DNA from: Fimadaptatus sp948467645
GTDB taxonomy: Bacteria; Bacillota; Clostridia; Christensenellales; Aristaeellaceae
Assembly (NCBI GenBank): GCA_948467645.1
Contig: CAOKFD010000015.1
Location: 1 to 52,751, forward strand
Reading direction: 5' to 3'
Length of the DNA: 52,751 nucleotides
Part shown: one piece after another, positions 35,480-43,944 of the stretch
Layout of the letters: every line of letters begins with the position of its first letter
Position numbering within the stretch: position 1 is the first letter of the stretch
Position numbers and translations under genes: made by a program
The notes under the pieces: generated by a model
The model's database searches: none
Seen by the model: only the letters and a program-made list of their open reading frames with translations
What the model was told of the DNA's origin: nothing

Positions 35480-36766
35480 ATGCCATACTTTCATTCAGTA
35501 ACGCTTGAACGGGATAAGTGCAAAGGCTGCACGACGTGCCTAAAGCGCTGTCCCACCGAGGCAATACGCATTCGCGACGGCAAGGCGTCGATAATCGGCG
35601 AGCGCTGCATAGACTGCGGCGAGTGCATACGCATATGCCCCTATCACGCAAAGGTGGCGTTGACCGACCCGCTGTCCGCGATAAACAACTTTCCATACAA
35701 GATCGCGCTGCCCGCGCCCACACTGTACGGGCAGTTCAAGAATCTGCCCAGCATAGACCGCGTGCTGGCGGGACTGCTCCAGATGGGCTTTGACGACGTG
35801 TTCGAGGTGGCGCGCGCCGCCGAGATAGTGTCGCAGGCGATAAAGCGCCAATTGTCCGTGCGCGACTGTCCCAAACCGCTGATCTCGTCGGCGTGTCCGG
35901 CGATAGTAAGGCTTATACAGGTGCGCTTCCCCGAGCTTATCGATAACATAGTCGATGTTAAAAGCCCGATGGAGGTCGCCGCGCTGGAAGCCAAGCGGCT
36001 GTTCGCCAAAAAGAACGGTGTGCCCGAGGACAAGATCGGATGCTTCTTTATAACGCCCTGCGCGGCCAAGATGACCGCCATGCGCGCGCCGATCGGCCAC
36101 AGGGTATCGGCGGTGGACGGCTGCATATCGATACTGGAGGTATACGGCCTTTTGTCCACACAATTGCGCAAGCCCGTGGAATGCCACATCGAGCAGCGCG
36201 CGGGTTCGTTCGGCGTGGGCTGGGCCAACTCGGGCGGCGAGGCGCTGGCCGTGGGCATAGACAACTCGCTGGCGGTAGACGGCATCGAGCATGTCATCCG
36301 CGTGCTTGAGGAGATCGAGAACAATAAGCTGGGCGATCTGGACTTTTTTGAAGGGCTGAGCTGCACCGGCGGCTGCGTGGGCGGCCCGCTGGTGTTCGAG
36401 TACAGCTATGTCGCAAAGACGCGCATACGCAAGCTGATGGAGCGGCTGGACAAGGCGCGCCCCGAGCAGCGTCCCAGCGACTTAAACGAGCTGCCCATAT
36501 ACTTCGACGAGCCGATAAAGCCCAAGAACGTGATGCAGCTGGACGAGAACATAAACGAAGCGCTCAGGAAGATAGACCAGATCGACAAGCTGGAACGGGC
36601 GCTGCCGGGGCTGGACTGCGGCTCATGCGGCTCCCCTACCTGCCGCGCGCTGGCGGAGGACATCGTTATGGGCAATTCGCGCGAGCTGGACTGCGTGTTC
36701 CGGCTGAAGGAGCGCGTGCGCACGCTGGCTCAGCAGATGGTGGAACTGTCCGACGGCAGGTTCTGA
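35480..36766 (+). CDS. [FeFe]-hydrogenase-like iron-sulfur protein, probably sensory (HydS-like)
   Basis: A 428-aa protein. N-terminal 2x[4Fe-4S] ferredoxin domain (CKGCTTCLKRCP, CIDCGECIRICP), then a hydrogenase large-subunit C-terminal-like domain with three H-cluster-like loops (SSACPAIVRL, TPCAAKMTA, LSCTGGCVGGP). They differ from the canonical TSCSPGW, MPCVAKK and ACPGGC of HydA at 41801. A C-terminal Fe-S domain (CGSCGSPTC) follows. No PAS domain is visible. Such proteins neighbour bifurcating hydrogenases and are thought to sense H2 or redox state. CAGGAG precedes the ATG. Confidence 0.85.
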   Translation: MPYFHSVTLERDKCKGCTTCLKRCPTEAIRIRDGKASIIGERCIDCGECIRICPYHAKVALTDPLSAINNFPYKIALPAPTLYGQFKNLPSIDRVLAGLLQMGFDDVFEVARAAEIVSQAIKRQLSVRDCPKPLISSACPAIVRLIQVRFPELIDNIVDVKSPMEVAALEAKRLFAKKNGVPEDKIGCFFITPCAAKMTAMRAPIGHRVSAVDGCISILEVYGLLSTQLRKPVECHIEQRAGSFGVGWANSGGEALAVGIDNSLAVDGIEHVIRVLEEIENNKLGDLDFFEGLSCTGGCVGGPLVFEYSYVAKTRIRKLMERLDKARPEQRPSDLNELPIYFDEPIKPKNVMQLDENINEALRKIDQIDKLERALPGLDCGSCGSPTCRALAEDIVMGNSRELDCVFRLKERVRTLAQQMVELSDGRF

Positions 36767-36783
36767 CAGATAGCGTTAAGTGG

Positions 36784-36858
36784 TATGCCTCAGGCATATG
36801 ACTTAGAGTATTCAATACTTCGCGATATTTCATTTGCCTAAAACGTGTCTTAGGCAAA
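36784..36858. promoter_or_regulatory. Three palindromes upstream of DRTGG gene 2
   Basis: TATGCCT-C-AGGCATA (36784-36798), GTATT-C-AATAC (36808-36818) and TTTGCCTAA-N8-TTAGGCAAA (36833-36858) lie one after another right after the HydA-like gene. None has a good U tract, so operators or RNA hairpins are as likely as a terminator. Confidence 0.4.
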
Positions 36859-36933
36859 AATCCGAAGCCGTGTCGAGATGAACTTAGGGGCGACGAATTG
36901 TCCAGTCACACTTGTAATTGCTGATTTTGGAGC

Positions 36934-36962
36934 TTAAGAACATGCTGTAAGGCGACTATACA
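36934..36962 (+). promoter_or_regulatory. Candidate promoter of DRTGG gene 2 / PHP
   Basis: Plus strand: TTAAGA (36934-36939), 17 bases, TATACA (36957-36962), 27 bases before the ATG at 36989. Confidence 0.45.
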
Positions 36963-36988
36963 TTCTGATATTAAGGACGGGATTTTAT

Positions 36989-37336
36989 ATGAAACTGGGT
37001 CAGCTTAAAACGCTTATAAACGCGGTCGCCGTTACCGCGTGCAGCGACGAACGCGAGATAACAAGCGGTTGCGCGTGCGACCTTCTCAGTTGGGTAATGG
37101 CGCACGGCTGCGGCGATATGGCATGGGTCACTGTTCAGACGCACATGAACGTTATCGCAGTGGCGGCGCTGCTGGACTTTGCGTGCGTGATAGTGCCCAA
37201 CGGACTTAAAATGCCCCCGGACGTGATCGCCAAGGCCGACGAGGAAGGCATTGCCGTATTGGAAAGCGAGCTGGATGCGTTCACGATATGCGGCATGATG
37301 TACTCCGGCGGCGTGGGCGGCGCGCCCAGGAAATGA
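36989..37336 (+). CDS. DRTGG domain protein 2
   Basis: A 115-aa relative of the protein at 34630-34983, matching in the ITSGCACDLLSWVMAH, TNP/TVQ..HMNVIAVAALLDFACVIV and ppDVIAKADEEGIAVLES positions and in the glycine-rich tail. The two probably arose by duplication. The ATG is preceded by an imperfect RBS (GGACGGG). It overlaps the PHP gene by four bases (ATGA), so their products are likely made together. Confidence 0.8.
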   Translation: MKLGQLKTLINAVAVTACSDEREITSGCACDLLSWVMAHGCGDMAWVTVQTHMNVIAVAALLDFACVIVPNGLKMPPDVIAKADEEGIAVLESELDAFTICGMMYSGGVGGAPRK

Positions 37337-38061
37337 ATATAGCAGTAGACCTGCACATGCACTCCTGTCTGTCTCCCTGCGGCGACGAGCTTATGACGCC
37401 CAACAATATCGTCAATATGGCGCTTATTAAGGGGCTGGACATAATCGCCGTGTGCGACCACAACACGGCGCGCCACCTGCCCGCCATTGCGCGCGTGGCA
37501 GAAGAAGCCGGTTTGCCGCTGCTGCCCGGCATGGAGATAACCACCGCTGAGGAAGTGCATCTGCTGGCTTACTTCAGCAGCGTCGATAAGGCGCTGGAGT
37601 TTTCCGACTACATATACCCTCACCTGCCGCCCATACCCAATCGGCCCGAGTTCTTCGGCGAGCAGACGCTGCTCGATTCCGAGGATGAGCCGGTTGGGAC
37701 AGAGCCGCGCCTGCTGCTGACCGCGCTTGATCTTACGATTGGCCAGCTCACGCGCGACATAAACGCGGCGGGCGGGCTGGCTGTGCCCGCGCACATAAAC
37801 CGCGGCGCAAACGGGCTGCTGGTGAACCTGGGTATGCTGCCGCCAGATGAGCATTTCGCCGCGCTTGAGGTCAGCAATGCCGTGCCCGCGCCCGATTGCG
37901 ACACGGGCGCGTACAAGCTGCTGTACTCGTCAGACGCGCATTGTCTGGAGAATATCGCCGAGCGCGAATACTTTCTGAACGTGCCAGAATGCTCGTCAAA
38001 GGGGCTGTTTGAGTACCTTTGCGCGTGCCGGGAGCGCGTTTGGAGCGCTAATTTTTGTTAA
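37333..38061 (+). CDS. PHP domain metallophosphoesterase
   Basis: A 242-aa polymerase-and-histidinol-phosphatase fold protein. Metal-binding motifs are DLHMHSCLSPCGD (His-x-His), AVCDHNTARH (Asp-His), GMEITTAEEVHLLAYF (Glu, His) and a late SSDAHCLENI (Asp-x-His). The start at 37333 overlaps the preceding stop; a longer upstream frame would run inside the DRTGG gene. PHP proteins in this context recur in clostridial hydrogenase loci; their substrate is unknown, and nucleotide hydrolysis in signalling is one possibility (inference). Confidence 0.87.
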   Translation: MNIAVDLHMHSCLSPCGDELMTPNNIVNMALIKGLDIIAVCDHNTARHLPAIARVAEEAGLPLLPGMEITTAEEVHLLAYFSSVDKALEFSDYIYPHLPPIPNRPEFFGEQTLLDSEDEPVGTEPRLLLTALDLTIGQLTRDINAAGGLAVPAHINRGANGLLVNLGMLPPDEHFAALEVSNAVPAPDCDTGAYKLLYSSDAHCLENIAEREYFLNVPECSSKGLFEYLCACRERVWSANFC

Positions 38062-38460
38062 CGCACATGCCCGTATTGATGTGCAGTTTGCGTTAACCGA
38101 TTTTGACAGATTGCGGGGTTTGAATTGTATATCGGGTTTTGAGGCGGTTTGAGAGGCGGAAGTTTTTGCCTAAAGCTGGCGTTTCGCGCCGTTATCCGTA
38201 AAAGTATACGGAATATTTGCATAATTAGGTATCTCGAACCGCCGGTTAAATTGTAGGTTAAGGAATTAAAGTTTATTCTGCGGGCAATTTCTATTATGAA
38301 ACGGTTAATTACTGTGATAATTGACGAAATTTGTGCCATTCTGCCTTATACTTTTCTATGCCTGATGATTTTTTAACGAGCTTGTGCTAAAATACAAGGG
38401 TGAGATTTGGTATTCGACAGAATACTTATATGTCAAAGGCGAACAAGGAGGTTTTTTGTT
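38062..38460 (+). promoter_or_regulatory. Control region of the hydCBA operon with a palindrome
   Basis: This AT-rich gap contains no gene. A -10-like TAAAAT is at 38388-38393 with a poor -35. Downstream of the predicted start lies GTATTC-GACA-GAATAC (38410-38425), a perfect 6-bp palindrome suited to a repressor. AAGGAGG at about 38446 is the hydC RBS. No Rex-type TTGTTAA..TTAACAA site is seen. Confidence 0.5.
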
Positions 38461-38940
38461 ATGACCAGCAACGAATTCGCCGCGAAGATGCAGGAGCTAA
38501 AGGCCATCATCGCGGAAAAGAAGGGACAGCGCGGCGCGGTTATGCAGACGCTGCAGCAGGCCCAGACGCTATTCGGCTATGTGCCCGAAGAAGTTCAGAT
38601 AGCCATCGCCGAGGGTCTGGGCGTAACGCTCAGCGAAGTTTACGGCGTATCCACTTTCTACTCCCAGTTCTCGCTGGAAGCGCGCGGCCGCTTCGTCATC
38701 GGCGTGTGTCTGGGCACTGCGTGCTATGTTAAGGGCTCGCAGAAGGTCATGGACCGCGTGATGCAGGAGCTGGATATAAAGGTCGGCAAGACCACCCCCG
38801 ACGGTCGCTTTACGCTGCGCGACACCCGCTGTCTTGGCGCGTGCGGCCTGGCTCCGGTTATGATGATTAACGACGACGTTTACGGCCGCCTGGTGCCGGA
38901 CGACGTACCGGGCATACTGGCCAAGTACGACGGCCAATAA
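38461..38940 (+). CDS. hydC: NADH-dependent [FeFe] hydrogenase subunit HydC (NuoE-like)
   Basis: A 159-aa thioredoxin-like 2Fe-2S subunit, equivalent to the 24-kDa subunit of complex I. The four cluster cysteines are in VCLGTACYVKG and DTRCLGACGLAPVM; the helical N-terminus has GYVPEEVQIAIAEGLG and VSTFYSQF. A strong AAGGAGG RBS precedes the ATG at 38461; codons upstream in frame are untranslated leader. It is first of the structural operon hydC - HATPase - 2Fe-2S protein - hydB - hydA. Confidence 0.93.
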   Translation: MTSNEFAAKMQELKAIIAEKKGQRGAVMQTLQQAQTLFGYVPEEVQIAIAEGLGVTLSEVYGVSTFYSQFSLEARGRFVIGVCLGTACYVKGSQKVMDRVMQELDIKVGKTTPDGRFTLRDTRCLGACGLAPVMMINDDVYGRLVPDDVPGILAKYDGQ

Positions 38941-38949
38941 TTTTCCGAT

Positions 38950-39495
38950 ATGGAAGAGCTGTCGCTGCATCTGCTGGATCTGATACAAAATTCCGTCAAG
39001 GCGGGCGCGAGCCTGATCGAGATAATAATTACCGAAAAGGCCGGCCTGCTCACAATTGAGCTGAATGACAACGGCTGCGGCATGTCGGAGGAGTTTTTGC
39101 AAAGGGTCGAATCGCCGTTTACGACGACGCGCACAACGCGCAAGGTCGGGCTGGGCATACCGCTTTTCAAGCAGGCGGCGCTCATGGCCGGCGGCGATTT
39201 TGGAATAATCAGCAGACAGGGCGAAGGGACGCGCATAAAGGCTTCGTTTGAAATAAATAACATAGACCGCGCGCCCATGGGAGACCTTGCCGGTACGATA
39301 CTGGGACAGGTGCTCTCAACGCCCGTAACGCCCGACTACCGGCTGCTTTACGCCGTAGAGGACGCTTCATTCGAATTCGACACGCGCGAAATCAGGCGGC
39401 AGCTTGAGGGCGTACCGCTGGATGCGCCCGACGTGATCGCATGGATGAAGGATTATCTGGAAGAAGGCATAAGAGAACTTAATGGAGGTGCCTAA
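38950..39495 (+). CDS. ATP-binding protein (HATPase) inside the hydrogenase operon
   Basis: A 181-aa GHKL ATPase protein without a sensor or membrane part. N box LHLLDLIQNSVKAGA, G1 DNGCGMSEEF and G2 GLGIPLFKQAALMAGG are clear, giving a histidine-kinase-like ATP fold, but there is no phosphorylatable H box. The C-terminal 70 residues (TPDYRLLYAVEDASFEFDTREI) are a separate small domain. It is flanked by hydC and the 2Fe-2S gene with gaps of 9 and 6 bases, so it is made together with the hydrogenase, and probably regulates it or its expression. Confidence 0.83.
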   Translation: MEELSLHLLDLIQNSVKAGASLIEIIITEKAGLLTIELNDNGCGMSEEFLQRVESPFTTTRTTRKVGLGIPLFKQAALMAGGDFGIISRQGEGTRIKASFEINNIDRAPMGDLAGTILGQVLSTPVTPDYRLLYAVEDASFEFDTREIRRQLEGVPLDAPDVIAWMKDYLEEGIRELNGGA

Positions 39496-39501
39496 AGTCT
39501 T

Positions 39502-39870
39502 ATGAAAAAGTCAATCGCCGATCTGGAAGCTATCCGCCAAAAGGCTCAGCAGCAGGTCAATATCCGTAAGGACAACAACGGCATCCGCGTGGTCATAGGC
39601 ATGGCCACCTGCGGCATAGCAGCCGGAGCGCGCCCGGTAATGCTCTCCTTCATAGAGCAGATCAACCGCCGCAACCTGACCAACGTCACCGTCAGCCAGA
39701 CCGGCTGCATCGGCATGTGCCGCCTCGAGCCCATGGTTGAGGTTTATGTACCCGGCCAGGAGAAGGTCACTTACGTTAAGGTCAACCCCGATATGGTCGA
39801 AAAGATCGTCGTAGAACACTTGGTAAACGGCAACCCCGTTGAGGCGTACACGATAGGCGCCGCCGAATAA
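39502..39870 (+). CDS. (2Fe-2S) ferredoxin domain protein
   Basis: A 122-aa thioredoxin-fold [2Fe-2S] protein. Two of the cluster cysteines are in GMATCGIAAGA and two in TGCIGMCRLEPMVEV. Similar small proteins accompany hydB/nuoF in Clostridia and resemble the N-terminal domain of HydB itself, so the operon has three such thioredoxin-type 2Fe-2S domains (HydC, this protein and the HydB N-terminus). It probably feeds electrons to HydB. The preceding gene ends in GGAGG, which serves as its RBS. Confidence 0.9.
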   Translation: MKKSIADLEAIRQKAQQQVNIRKDNNGIRVVIGMATCGIAAGARPVMLSFIEQINRRNLTNVTVSQTGCIGMCRLEPMVEVYVPGQEKVTYVKVNPDMVEKIVVEHLVNGNPVEAYTIGAAE

Positions 39871-39913
39871 GCATACGAATGTATTTTCCTTTGAGTTAGG
39901 GAGGTTTGCAGAT

Positions 39914-41710
39914 ATGAATCTGGTTCGTTCCCATGTATTGATTTGCGGCGGCACGGGCTGTACTTCGTCCGGATCGCATAAGCTGATGGAGCACTTTGAA
40001 AAGTCCATCAAAGAAAAGGGTCTGGAGCAGGAAGTAAAGGTTGTGCGCACCGGCTGCTTTGGTCTGTGCGAAATGGGCCCCGTCGTTGTCGTATACCCCG
40101 AGGGCGCGTTCTATGCCCGCGTTAAGGAAGAAAACGTTGACGAAATCGTTTCCGAGCATCTGATGAAGGGCCGCGTAGTTACGTCGCTTTTGTATCACGA
40201 CAAGACCAGCGCCCATCATGCCATCACCTCGCTGGAGAACGTTGATTTCTACAAAAAGCAGATGCGCGTTGCGCTGCGCAACTGCGGCGCTATCGACCCC
40301 GAGAACATCGACGAGTACATCGCCGTGGACGGCTACAAGGGTCTGACCAAGGCGCTGACCCAGATGACTCCCGAAGAGGTTATCGCCGAAGTACTCAAGA
40401 GCGGTCTGCGCGGCCGCGGCGGCGCTGGTTTCCCCACCGGCAAGAAGTGGGAGTTCACCGCCAAGGCGCAGGGCGATCAGAAGTACGTTTGCTGCAACGC
40501 TGACGAAGGCGATCCGGGCGCGTTCATGGATCGCTCCATACTGGAGGGCGACCCGCACGCCGTTATCGAGGCCATGGCCATCGCCGGTTACGCGGTAGGC
40601 GCTACTCAGGGCTACATCTACGTGCGCGCCGAGTACCCCATCGCGGTACAGCGCCTCGAAATCGCCATTAAGCAGGCGCGCGAATACGGTCTGCTGGGCG
40701 AGAACATACTGGACACCGGCTTTAACTTCGATCTGGACATCCGTCTGGGCGCGGGCGCATTCGTCTGCGGCGAAGAAACCGCCCTTATGACCTCCATCGA
40801 AGGCAAGCGCGGCGAGCCGCGTCCCCGTCCTCCGTTCCCGGCGGTAAAGGGCCTGTTCCAGAAGCCCACGCTGCTCAACAACGTCGAGACCTACGCCAAC
40901 ATCGCGCAGATCATCGACAAGGGCGCGGACTGGTTCGCATCCATCGGCACCGAGCGCTCCAAGGGCACCAAGGTGTTCGCGCTGGGCGGCAAGATCACCA
41001 ATACCGGTCTGGTCGAGGTTCCCATGGGTACCACGCTGCGCGAGATCATATACGACATCGGCGGCGGCTGCCCCGGCGGCAAGGCGTTCAAGGCTGTGCA
41101 GACCGGCGGTCCTTCCGGCGGCTGTCTGCCCGCGGCGCTGCTCGACACTCAGATCGACTATGACAACCTTATCGCGGCCGGCTCCATGATGGGTTCGGGC
41201 GGTATGATCGTCATGGACGAGGACAACTGCATGGTCGATATAGCGCGATTCTTCCTCGACTTCACCGTCGACGAGTCCTGCGGCAAGTGCACCCCCTGCC
41301 GTATCGGTACCCGCAGAATGCTGGAGATACTGCAGCGCATCACCAACGGCCAGGGCCAGGACGGCGATATAGAGCGTCTGGAAACCCTCGCCTACAACAT
41401 AAAGAACACCGCGCTGTGCGGCCTGGGTCAGACGGCCCCCAACCCCGTACTGTCCACGCTGCGCTACTTCCGTCATGAGTACGAGGCGCACATTTACGAG
41501 AAGCGCTGTCCGGCGGGCCACTGCCAGGCGCTGCTCCACTACGAGATCGATCCCGAGAAGTGCAAGGGCTGCACCGCATGTACCCGCGTCTGCCCGGCCG
41601 GCGCGATCTCCGGTACGCCCCGTCACGCGCACACCATCGACGTGTCCAAGTGCCTCAAGTGCGGCGCGTGCATGGAGAAGTGCAAGTTCTACGCTATTTC
41701 CCGCAAGTGA
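39914..41710 (+). CDS. hydB: NADH-dependent [FeFe] hydrogenase subunit HydB (NuoF-like)
   Basis: A 598-aa flavoprotein that oxidises or reduces NAD(H). Order: N-terminal thioredoxin-type 2Fe-2S domain (GGTGCTSSGS, TGCFGLCEMGP); FMN/NADH-binding NuoF core (LRGRGGAGFPTGKKW, CNADEGDPGAFMDR, GAGAYVCG-like GAGAFVCGEETALM); SLBB region; 4Fe-4S site ESCGKCTPCRIGTRR; and a C-terminal 2x[4Fe-4S] ferredoxin (CKGCTACTRVCP, CLKCGACMEKC). Such HydABC complexes may bifurcate electrons between NADH and ferredoxin. A GGGAGG RBS is present. Ile is mostly ATC. Confidence 0.95.
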   Translation: MNLVRSHVLICGGTGCTSSGSHKLMEHFEKSIKEKGLEQEVKVVRTGCFGLCEMGPVVVVYPEGAFYARVKEENVDEIVSEHLMKGRVVTSLLYHDKTSAHHAITSLENVDFYKKQMRVALRNCGAIDPENIDEYIAVDGYKGLTKALTQMTPEEVIAEVLKSGLRGRGGAGFPTGKKWEFTAKAQGDQKYVCCNADEGDPGAFMDRSILEGDPHAVIEAMAIAGYAVGATQGYIYVRAEYPIAVQRLEIAIKQAREYGLLGENILDTGFNFDLDIRLGAGAFVCGEETALMTSIEGKRGEPRPRPPFPAVKGLFQKPTLLNNVETYANIAQIIDKGADWFASIGTERSKGTKVFALGGKITNTGLVEVPMGTTLREIIYDIGGGCPGGKAFKAVQTGGPSGGCLPAALLDTQIDYDNLIAAGSMMGSGGMIVMDEDNCMVDIARFFLDFTVDESCGKCTPCRIGTRRMLEILQRITNGQGQDGDIERLETLAYNIKNTALCGLGQTAPNPVLSTLRYFRHEYEAHIYEKRCPAGHCQALLHYEIDPEKCKGCTACTRVCPAGAISGTPRHAHTIDVSKCLKCGACMEKCKFYAISRK

Positions 41711-41800
41711 TGCCGCTTAATAGGAGCGTATCACATCGCGCAGGGGGACGCGGCAACCGGCCCATCCCCCGTCCCATTCACATAAGGAGGATGCAATCAA

Positions 41801-43546
41801 ATGGATCTGATTAGCTTGACGATAGATGGCGTCCAGGTGGAAGTAGCGCCCGGCACGACGGTGCTGGAAGCCGCCCGGCAGGCGGGAATCCGCATACCCA
41901 CGCTGTGTTATCTCAAAGATATAAATGAAATCGGCGCTTGCCGTATGTGTGTGGTTGATACCGGTGCGCGCGCGCTGCAGGCTGCATGTGTGCTGCCCGT
42001 CGCCCCCAACATGAAGGTCAAGACCAACACCCCCGCCGTGCGCGCCGCGCGCAAGATGAACCTCGAGCTGCTTTTGAGCAACCACGACCGCAAGTGCCTG
42101 TCCTGCGTGCGCTCCACCACCTGCGAACTGCAGGCGATGTGCCTTGAGTACGGCGTGGACAACGAAGACGCCTTCGCCGGCAGCCGTACCGATTACAAGG
42201 TGGACGATTCCTCGCCCTCCCTCATACGCGATCCGGGCAAGTGCATACTGTGCCGCCGCTGCATCGCCGTGTGCGATAAGGTGCAGAACGTCGGCGCTAT
42301 CGGCATGGTGCACCGCGGCTTCAACAGCGTTATACAGCCCGCATGGAATCACCCGCTGGGTTCTTCCCCGTGCATCAACTGCGGCCAGTGCATAAACGTG
42401 TGCCCCACCGGCGCGCTGACCGAAAAAGACGATACCGCCAAGGTATGGGACGCCATCAACGATCCGACGAAGTTCGTAGTCGTGCAGCCCGCACCCGCCG
42501 TGCGCGCCGCGCTGGGCGAGGAATTCGGTATGCCGATGGGCACCTCTGTAACCGGCAAGATGGCTACCGCGCTGCATCGTCTGGGCTTTGACAAGGTATT
42601 CGACACCGACTTCGGCGCCGACCTTACCATAATGGAAGAAGCTTACGAGCTGGTAGACCGCGTAAAGAACGGCGGCGTACTGCCGATGATCACGTCCTGT
42701 TCGCCGGGCTGGATCAAGTTCTGCGAGGAATTCTACCCCGAGTGCCTGCCCAACCTGTCCAGCTGCAAGTCCCCGCACGAGATGGTGGGCGCGGTCATAA
42801 AGAGCTACTTCGCCGAGAAGAACGGCATCGATCCCAAGGACATCGTAACCGTGTCCGTAATGCCCTGCGTCGCCAAGAAGTTCGAGGCCGCGCGTCCCGA
42901 GCTGGGTCACGACGGTATGGCCGACGTTGACATCGTAATCACCACCCGCGAGCTGGCCCGCATGATTAAGGAAGTCGGCATCAACTTCCCGATGCTGCCC
43001 GACGGCGACTTTGACGAGGTGCTGGGCGACTCCACCGGCGCGGCGGTTATATTCGGCGCTACCGGCGGCGTTATGGAGGCCGCTCTGCGTACCGCCTATG
43101 AAGTAATCACCGGCGGCACTCTGGCCGACGTTAACTTCACCGCTGTACGCGGCATCGAGGGCGTAAAGGAAGCCACCGTCATGGTCGGCGACCTGCCCGT
43201 AAAGGTTGCCGTTGCCAACTCCACCGGTGCCGCGTCCAAGGTCATGGATAAGGTTAAGGATGGCACTGCCGACTATACCTTCATCGAGATCATGGCGTGC
43301 CCCGGCGGCTGCGTAAACGGCGGTGGCCAGCCGATCGTTTCGCCCGAGAAGCGCCTGATGGGCGACCCGCGCGTACTGCGCGCCAAGGCACTCTACGACG
43401 AGGACGCCAACAAGCCGCTGCGCAAGTCGCATGAGAACCCCTCCATCAAGAAGATATACGAGGAGTACTTCGAGAAGCCCAACAGCCATAAGGCTCACGA
43501 GCTGCTGCACACCACCTATCAGGTGCGCGCCAAGTACGAGCGTTAA
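41801..43546 (+). CDS. hydA: NADH-dependent [FeFe] hydrogenase catalytic subunit HydA
   Basis: A 581-aa catalytic subunit reducing protons to H2 or oxidising H2. N-terminal [2Fe-2S] plant-type domain (LCYLKDINEIGACRMCVV), His/Cys-ligated 4Fe-4S (NHDRKCLSCVRSTTC), two 4Fe-4S clusters (CILCRRCIAVCDK, CINCGQCINVCPTGA), then the H-cluster domain with intact loops TSCSPGWIKF, MPCVAKKFEA and MACPGGCVNGGGQP. It is the usual length of the group A trimeric enzyme. AAGGAGG precedes the ATG and a terminator follows. The HydE/F/G maturases are not in the window. Confidence 0.96.
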   Translation: MDLISLTIDGVQVEVAPGTTVLEAARQAGIRIPTLCYLKDINEIGACRMCVVDTGARALQAACVLPVAPNMKVKTNTPAVRAARKMNLELLLSNHDRKCLSCVRSTTCELQAMCLEYGVDNEDAFAGSRTDYKVDDSSPSLIRDPGKCILCRRCIAVCDKVQNVGAIGMVHRGFNSVIQPAWNHPLGSSPCINCGQCINVCPTGALTEKDDTAKVWDAINDPTKFVVVQPAPAVRAALGEEFGMPMGTSVTGKMATALHRLGFDKVFDTDFGADLTIMEEAYELVDRVKNGGVLPMITSCSPGWIKFCEEFYPECLPNLSSCKSPHEMVGAVIKSYFAEKNGIDPKDIVTVSVMPCVAKKFEAARPELGHDGMADVDIVITTRELARMIKEVGINFPMLPDGDFDEVLGDSTGAAVIFGATGGVMEAALRTAYEVITGGTLADVNFTAVRGIEGVKEATVMVGDLPVKVAVANSTGAASKVMDKVKDGTADYTFIEIMACPGGCVNGGGQPIVSPEKRLMGDPRVLRAKALYDEDANKPLRKSHENPSIKKIYEEYFEKPNSHKAHELLHTTYQVRAKYER

Positions 43547-43562
43547 TTCCGATAAGTTCATC

Positions 43563-43596
43563 GCCCGCTGTGTTATTGCACGGCGGGCGGTTTTTT
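43563..43596 (+). terminator. Terminator of the hydrogenase operon
   Basis: Stem GCCCGCTGTG / CACGGCGGGC with a 6-7 base loop, then GGTTTTTT, 17 bases after the hydA stop. Confidence 0.9.
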
Positions 43597-43677
43597 ATGG
43601 AGGCAGTGCTTGTTAAGGCATTTTGAATGCGGGTTGAGTTCTGCTTTGTTTGCTGCTGCCTGTGCGGAAAACTTTCT

Positions 43678-43838
43678 AGAGTGTGTCTCAAGCGGGACAA
43701 TCCGCAGACCCAAGTGGATTTTGCGTCAGTTCAAGGAATAAATCCGAAGGCTTAGCAGCGCTAAGTCGAGCCTTGTGACGCAGAAATGGCGGAGCGACGC
43801 CCGAAATTGCGGATTAAGGAATTTTTGAGACACACTCT
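43678..43838 (+). repeat. Miniature inverted-repeat element, copy 3 (complete, 161 bp)
   Basis: Terminal repeats as in copy 2 (the left end AGAGTGTGTCTCAAG has a mismatch in its last bases), the same orientation, central CTTAGC-AGC-GCTAAG hairpin, and TA at both borders. It lies between the hydrogenase operon terminator and the secreted-protein gene. Together with terminators it explains the 398-base gap 43547-43944. Confidence 0.85.
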
Positions 43839-43893
43839 AAACTCATGCTTTGTAAACAATGACGGAACGCTTTCAATCCTGCCTTATACATAC

Positions 43894-43925
43894 AAAAAAA
43901 GCCCCGGACAAAATGCCCGGAGCTT
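43894..43925 (-). terminator. Terminator of secreted protein A
   Basis: Minus-strand stem AAGCTCCGG / CCGGGGCTT with the loop GCATTTTGT and a tail of seven U. Confidence 0.88.
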
Positions 43926-43944
43926 CATATTGGCTAAAAATGGA

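Noticed and set aside
36833..36960. Another copy of the miniature element after the HydA-like gene
   Set aside because: Only short word matches (AATCCGAAG, GTGTC) and no terminal repeats; cannot be supported.
39896..43561. Minus-strand frames of 578 and 614 codons over hydB and hydA
   Set aside because: His/Val/Gly/Leu-rich mirror frames; hydB and hydA on the plus strand have all cofactor motifs.
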